Source: WVZH01 sp034430425 | Lineage (GTDB): Bacteria; Chloroflexota; Anaerolineae; Anaerolineales; E44-bin32 | DNA: 64,000 nt | Direction: 5' to 3' | Assembly: GCA_034430425.1 (NCBI GenBank) | Contig: DAOUEK010000019.1 | Span: 3,605-67,604, forward strand | Shown here: one piece after another, positions 61,254 to 64,000 of the stretch | Position numbering within the stretch: the stretch's first letter is position 1 | Layout of the letters: each line of letters starts with the position of its first letter | Program-made: the position numbers and the translations under genes | The notes under the pieces: generated by a model | Told to the model about the DNA's origin: nothing | What the model saw: only the letters and a program-made list of their open reading frames with translations | Database searches by the model: none

Positions 61254-62326
61254 TTCAACATTAATTTGCCCCGCAAGCGGGCGTAGGTTGCATAGTCGAT
61301 TTCCGTGCGGCGTTCAAGATACTGCTGCGTTGTGATGGCACGGCTGCGCCTTTCAGCCAGTGCGGGTGTAACTTGCATGCTGAATGCATCCGAACCGGCG
61401 CCAGAGCCGTAGGATACCAGGAGAATGCGATCACCCGCTTCCGCCACATCCAAGACTGCCGTCAACCCAATGAGTGCCGACCCGGCGTATGGGTTCCCGA
61501 TTTTTGGAGACAGCAGTCCTGCCTGGATTTGTTCTGGCTTAAACCCCAGGCTGCGGGCAGCTTTCTGGGGGAATTTGGCGTTGGGTTGGTGAAAAACTGC
61601 ATGCTGGTAATCTTCTGGCGTCGTACCCAGGGCGTCCATCAATATCTGGGCGGCGGAGATAATGTGCTTGAAATAGGCAGGTTCGCCGGTGAAGCGCTCA
61701 CCATGTTCGGGATATTTCTCGTACGCCCGTCGGAAAAAATCAGGCGTGTCGGTGACGTAGGAATAAGACCCTTCGAAAACCGTCATTGATTCCTCGGCCG
61801 GCCCGATGACGTATGCCGCACCACCAGCGGCCGCCGTGTATTCCAGGGCGTCCCCTGGCCTGCCTTGTGCTGTGTCCATGCCAATGGCAAGCGTAAATTC
61901 CGCCATCCCTGAGCCGATGAGCCCAATGGAAGCCTGAAGGGCTTCGGTGGCAGCCTTGCAAGCGAATTCCCAATCAGCCGCGAGGGTGTGCGGCGTCGCG
62001 CCAACTGCTTCTGCGACGACGGTGGAGGTGGGTTTCACGGCGTATGGATGCGATTCGGAGCCGACCCAGACGGCTCGAATGGAGGTTGGGTCGATTTGCG
62101 CCCGCTTCAAAGCATTTCTTGCGGCTTCGATCGACATCGTGATTACGTCCTCGTCCAGTCCGGCGACCGATTTTTCCTGAATGGGAATGCCGCCGCTTCC
62201 GTCCTTCCAGACTCGGGAGACTTCCCGCGCTGGAAGCCGGTAACGAGGGATATAACTGCCGTAACCAATGATTCCTACTTTGCGATCTGATGTATAAATG
62301 CTGGGTTCTGCTCGCGTTTGATCCAT
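61250..62326 (-). CDS. Hydroxymethylglutaryl-CoA synthase (archaeal type)
   Basis: Condenses acetyl-CoA with acetoacetyl-CoA to HMG-CoA. The 358-residue protein starts with KVGIIGYGSYIPRYRL. It has the nucleophilic Cys123 in ADWEFACKAATEALQ, AAAGGAAYVIG, and the active-site His in AVFHQPNAKFPQKAARSLG, plus LVSYGSGAGSDAFSM. The length and motifs match archaeal enzymes more than the longer eukaryotic/Gram-positive ones. It overlaps the thiolase-like gene by four bases and lies 44 bases after the HMG-CoA reductase gene. All catalytic residues look intact. Confidence 0.93.
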   Translation of the reverse strand: MDQTRAEPSIYTSDRKVGIIGYGSYIPRYRLPAREVSRVWKDGSGGIPIQEKSVAGLDEDVITMSIEAARNALKRAQIDPTSIRAVWVGSESHPYAVKPTSTVVAEAVGATPHTLAADWEFACKAATEALQASIGLIGSGMAEFTLAIGMDTAQGRPGDALEYTAAAGGAAYVIGPAEESMTVFEGSYSYVTDTPDFFRRAYEKYPEHGERFTGEPAYFKHIISAAQILMDALGTTPEDYQHAVFHQPNAKFPQKAARSLGFKPEQIQAGLLSPKIGNPYAGSALIGLTAVLDVAEAGDRILLVSYGSGAGSDAFSMQVTPALAERRSRAITTQQYLERRTEIDYATYARLRGKLMLK

Positions 62327-62370
62327 GGTTTCGCAACCTTAAGTTGAAGATCGTAATAATCTTGTAGCGT

Positions 62371-63705
62371 TCAACGCTGGATATCGGAAGGCTTCGTTTT
62401 ATGTCCGTTGCCGTTCTTACCTTGATACAAGTGCACCAATTCCTGCGCACGTTCGAAGCGGATGGTTTTCTCGGCAACCGTTTGCCTGGCAACACGTTCG
62501 ACCATCTCGCCTTTCGCGCCGGCTGCGGTGGCAATCTGACGGGCGTGCAAAACCATATGCCCCTGCTGAATGCCTTCTGTTGCCAAAGCTCGCAGCGCAG
62601 CGAGATTCTGTGCCAGGCCGACGGAGACGATCACCTCGGCCAATTCCCGTGCGGTTTTGATTTTCATGACTGCCAGACTGGCTTGCGCCGCGGGATGCAC
62701 ACGCGTTGCTCCCCCAACGGTTCCGACGGCCATCGGCATACTGAGTTCGCCATTGAGGTTTCCGGATTCGTCCACCCACCAATGGCTGAGCGAGGTATAA
62801 CGGCCATCTTTTGCGGCGAAGGCATGTGCACCGGCTTCGACAGCGCGCCAATCGTTTCCTGTGGCGATTAAAACTGCGTCAACGCCGTTCATGATTCCTT
62901 TGTTGTGTGTTGCTGCACGATATGGATCAGCTGCGGCGAAAGCCCAGGTTTCGATGATCCCTTTACGTACACGCTCACCATCGAATTCCTCAAAAGCTAA
63001 ATATTTAACTGGAATACTGCAGCGAGCGGAGGCCAATCGGCGGTCGGCGAGATTGGTTAGAATCCTCGAGTGGACTCGACTATTGGTGATTTGCTCGATG
63101 CGCGGGGATATTTTTTCCGCAACCGTGTTAACCGTATTGGCTCCCATGGCGTCTCGCGTGTCGTATATCAAATGGATCACCATCATGGTTCCAATCGCCG
63201 TGTCTTCCAGGATGCGGATTTCCAGATCCCGGGCACCCCCGCCGAGTTCAACAATCACAGGATCGATTTCGTTCGCCAGTTCGAGGATCTCAGTCTTGCT
63301 TGCAAGTAGATTGTCACGCGCGGATTCCAGATCGTCGATGTCTAATACTTGAATCTGGGCGATCATCTCGGATTCGCTGGCCTGGGCTTCGAATCCTCCG
63401 GCAGCGCGCACCAGCTTGGCCATATACGAAGCCCCCGCGATAACAGAAGGCTCTTCAATTGCCATGGGGACGAGAAAGTCTCGGCCATTAATTCGGAAAT
63501 TCGCAGCAATGCCAAGCGGCAGGCTGTAGACGCCGACGACGTTCTCGATCATATTCTCGGCTTGTTCAGTAGTTAAACCATTGGTGCCCTGTAAGGCGGC
63601 TAATTGTTCCGGGTCAAGTTCAGCGGTTTCTGAAACCCGTTCCAATCTTTCTTCCAGTGATAAGTTGTACAGACCCGATATGCGTGATGAACCGTTTGTA
63701 TACAT
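62371..63705 (-). CDS. Hydroxymethylglutaryl-CoA reductase, class II
   Basis: Reduces HMG-CoA to mevalonate. The 444-residue protein has the class II pattern: the catalytic Glu in ENVVGVYSLPLGIAANF, the substrate segment MAIEEPSVIAGAS, the cofactor segment DAMGANTVNTVAE, the catalytic Lys in HNKGIMNGVD, Asp in ATGNDWRAVEAGAHAFA, and the C-terminal His in GIQQGHMVLHARQ. Class II enzymes are soluble and often prefer NADH. I chose the ATG at 63705 behind GGAAAGG; the frame opens at 63759. It is first in the operon. TATAGT on the minus strand near 63739 may be its -10. The later mevalonate genes are not in the window. Confidence 0.94.
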   Translation of the reverse strand: MYTNGSSRISGLYNLSLEERLERVSETAELDPEQLAALQGTNGLTTEQAENMIENVVGVYSLPLGIAANFRINGRDFLVPMAIEEPSVIAGASYMAKLVRAAGGFEAQASESEMIAQIQVLDIDDLESARDNLLASKTEILELANEIDPVIVELGGGARDLEIRILEDTAIGTMMVIHLIYDTRDAMGANTVNTVAEKISPRIEQITNSRVHSRILTNLADRRLASARCSIPVKYLAFEEFDGERVRKGIIETWAFAAADPYRAATHNKGIMNGVDAVLIATGNDWRAVEAGAHAFAAKDGRYTSLSHWWVDESGNLNGELSMPMAVGTVGGATRVHPAAQASLAVMKIKTARELAEVIVSVGLAQNLAALRALATEGIQQGHMVLHARQIATAAGAKGEMVERVARQTVAEKTIRFERAQELVHLYQGKNGNGHKTKPSDIQR

Positions 63706-63782
63706 ACATACCTTTCCGCTTGAAATTCCACCATAGACTATACGAGGATTAACTGGCAAAAACTATCAAAATGCGATTTTAT

Positions 63783-63810
63783 TTGCGGTGACACCGGTAT
63801 CGGGTAGAAT
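63783..63810 (+). promoter_or_regulatory. Promoter of the GAF-type sensor gene
   Basis: TTGCGG (63783-63788), 16-base spacer, TAGAAT (63805-63810), 23 bases before the GTG at 63834. It is divergent from the HMG-CoA reductase gene, sharing a 128-base region. Confidence 0.45.
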
Positions 63811-63833
63811 TGGAATTGAAGGGTGAGTATTTT

Positions 63834-64000
63834 GTGAGTACAAGAGAGAAGGGAAGTATACAACTTAAGCCCGTTTCCTCCCAGGCTCCAGCAGAAGAAA
63901 GGCGTATGCGCGCCCTTCACCGGGCAACCCTCACGCTGTTTTCTGATTTATCATTGGATGGTGTCCTTCGCCGCATCGTGCATGCCGCGCGAGACCTGGT
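63834..64000 (+). CDS. N-terminus of a GAF-domain signalling protein (truncated by window end)
   Basis: Partial gene of 55 codons, cut by the window end. It starts at GTG after GAAGGGTGAG. The last 30 residues (LHRATLTLFSDLSLDGVLRR, then IVHAARDL) form the helix that typically enters a GAF domain in sensor histidine kinases and related proteins. The first 20 residues are polar. Whether a kinase or other output domain follows cannot be seen. Confidence 0.6.
   Translation, partial: MSTREKGSIQLKPVSSQAPAEERRMRALHRATLTLFSDLSLDGVLRRIVHAARDL

Noticed and set aside
1..64000. tRNA, rRNA, CRISPR, insertion sequence or prophage elements
   Set aside because: I looked in all gaps for T-loop-like motifs, regularly spaced repeats and transposase or integrase frames and found none that hold up.

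Overview
This 64 kb window is a gene-dense bacterial chromosome segment of about 50 protein genes, mostly with short gaps, GGAGG-type ribosome binding sites and TATAAT/TACAAT-like -10 boxes. I see no rRNA, tRNA, CRISPR array, prophage or transposase. The content suggests an uncultured Chloroflexota bacterium, most likely Anaerolineae-like. This is inference from four things: catalytic methylmalonyl-CoA mutase subunits without a fused B12 domain, an archaeal-style HMG-CoA synthase/thiolase/DUF35 operon with a class II HMG-CoA reductase, lipoproteins with Thr/Ala/Pro-rich linkers, and many GT-C glycosyltransferase-like membrane proteins.

Layout. 0-3 kb: a TM1367-like cyclophilin-fold protein, a DUF123 protein and a CapA-family protein. 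3-7.3 kb: an ABC exporter, then an ECF sigma / anti-sigma / polymer-forming membrane protein operon closed by a strong terminator. 7.5-14.7 kb: dnaE with pfkA overlapping it, then a PflX-like radical SAM gene and a second phosphofructokinase with PPi-type signature residues on the other strand. 16-26.3 kb (minus strand): a propionyl-CoA to succinyl-CoA block with an MDR oxidoreductase, a small membrane protein, carboxyltransferase, biotin carboxylase, biotin carrier, a CYTH protein, two mutase catalytic subunits and methylmalonyl-CoA epimerase. 26.4-32 kb: two GT39-like membrane proteins and an acyl-CoA dehydrogenase. 32-40.6 kb: gatC-gatA, then a sulfatase-like protein, a TMTC-like protein and a double-cyclophilin lipoprotein, then gatB. 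40.8-49.3 kb: lipoprotein, 3-hydroxyacyl-CoA dehydrogenase, canonical thiolase, HIT protein, birA and a penicillin acylase family protein. 49.5-59.2 kb: gyrA, murI, rplS, a DUF4389 protein, an ABC-2 exporter preceded by a tiny His/Cys-rich ORF, an acyltransferase, a NUDIX hydrolase and a LysM lipoprotein. 59.5-63.7 kb: the upper mevalonate operon. The window ends inside a divergent GAF-type sensor gene.

How the genes fit together. The biotin-dependent carboxylase, epimerase and mutases would convert propionyl-CoA to succinyl-CoA, with birA supplying biotinylation. The acyl-CoA dehydrogenase, 3-hydroxyacyl-CoA dehydrogenase and canonical thiolase fit fatty-acid or butyrate-type metabolism. The HMG-CoA genes make mevalonate for isoprenoids.

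The most notable observation is that the thiolase-like protein inside the HMG-CoA operon has Asp at the position of the nucleophilic Cys and GDS in place of the usual GHP, so it is probably not an ordinary thiolase. Second is a 31-residue ORF with four His and four Cys overlapping the start of an ABC transporter. Third is the pair of phosphofructokinases with opposite phosphoryl-donor signatures.
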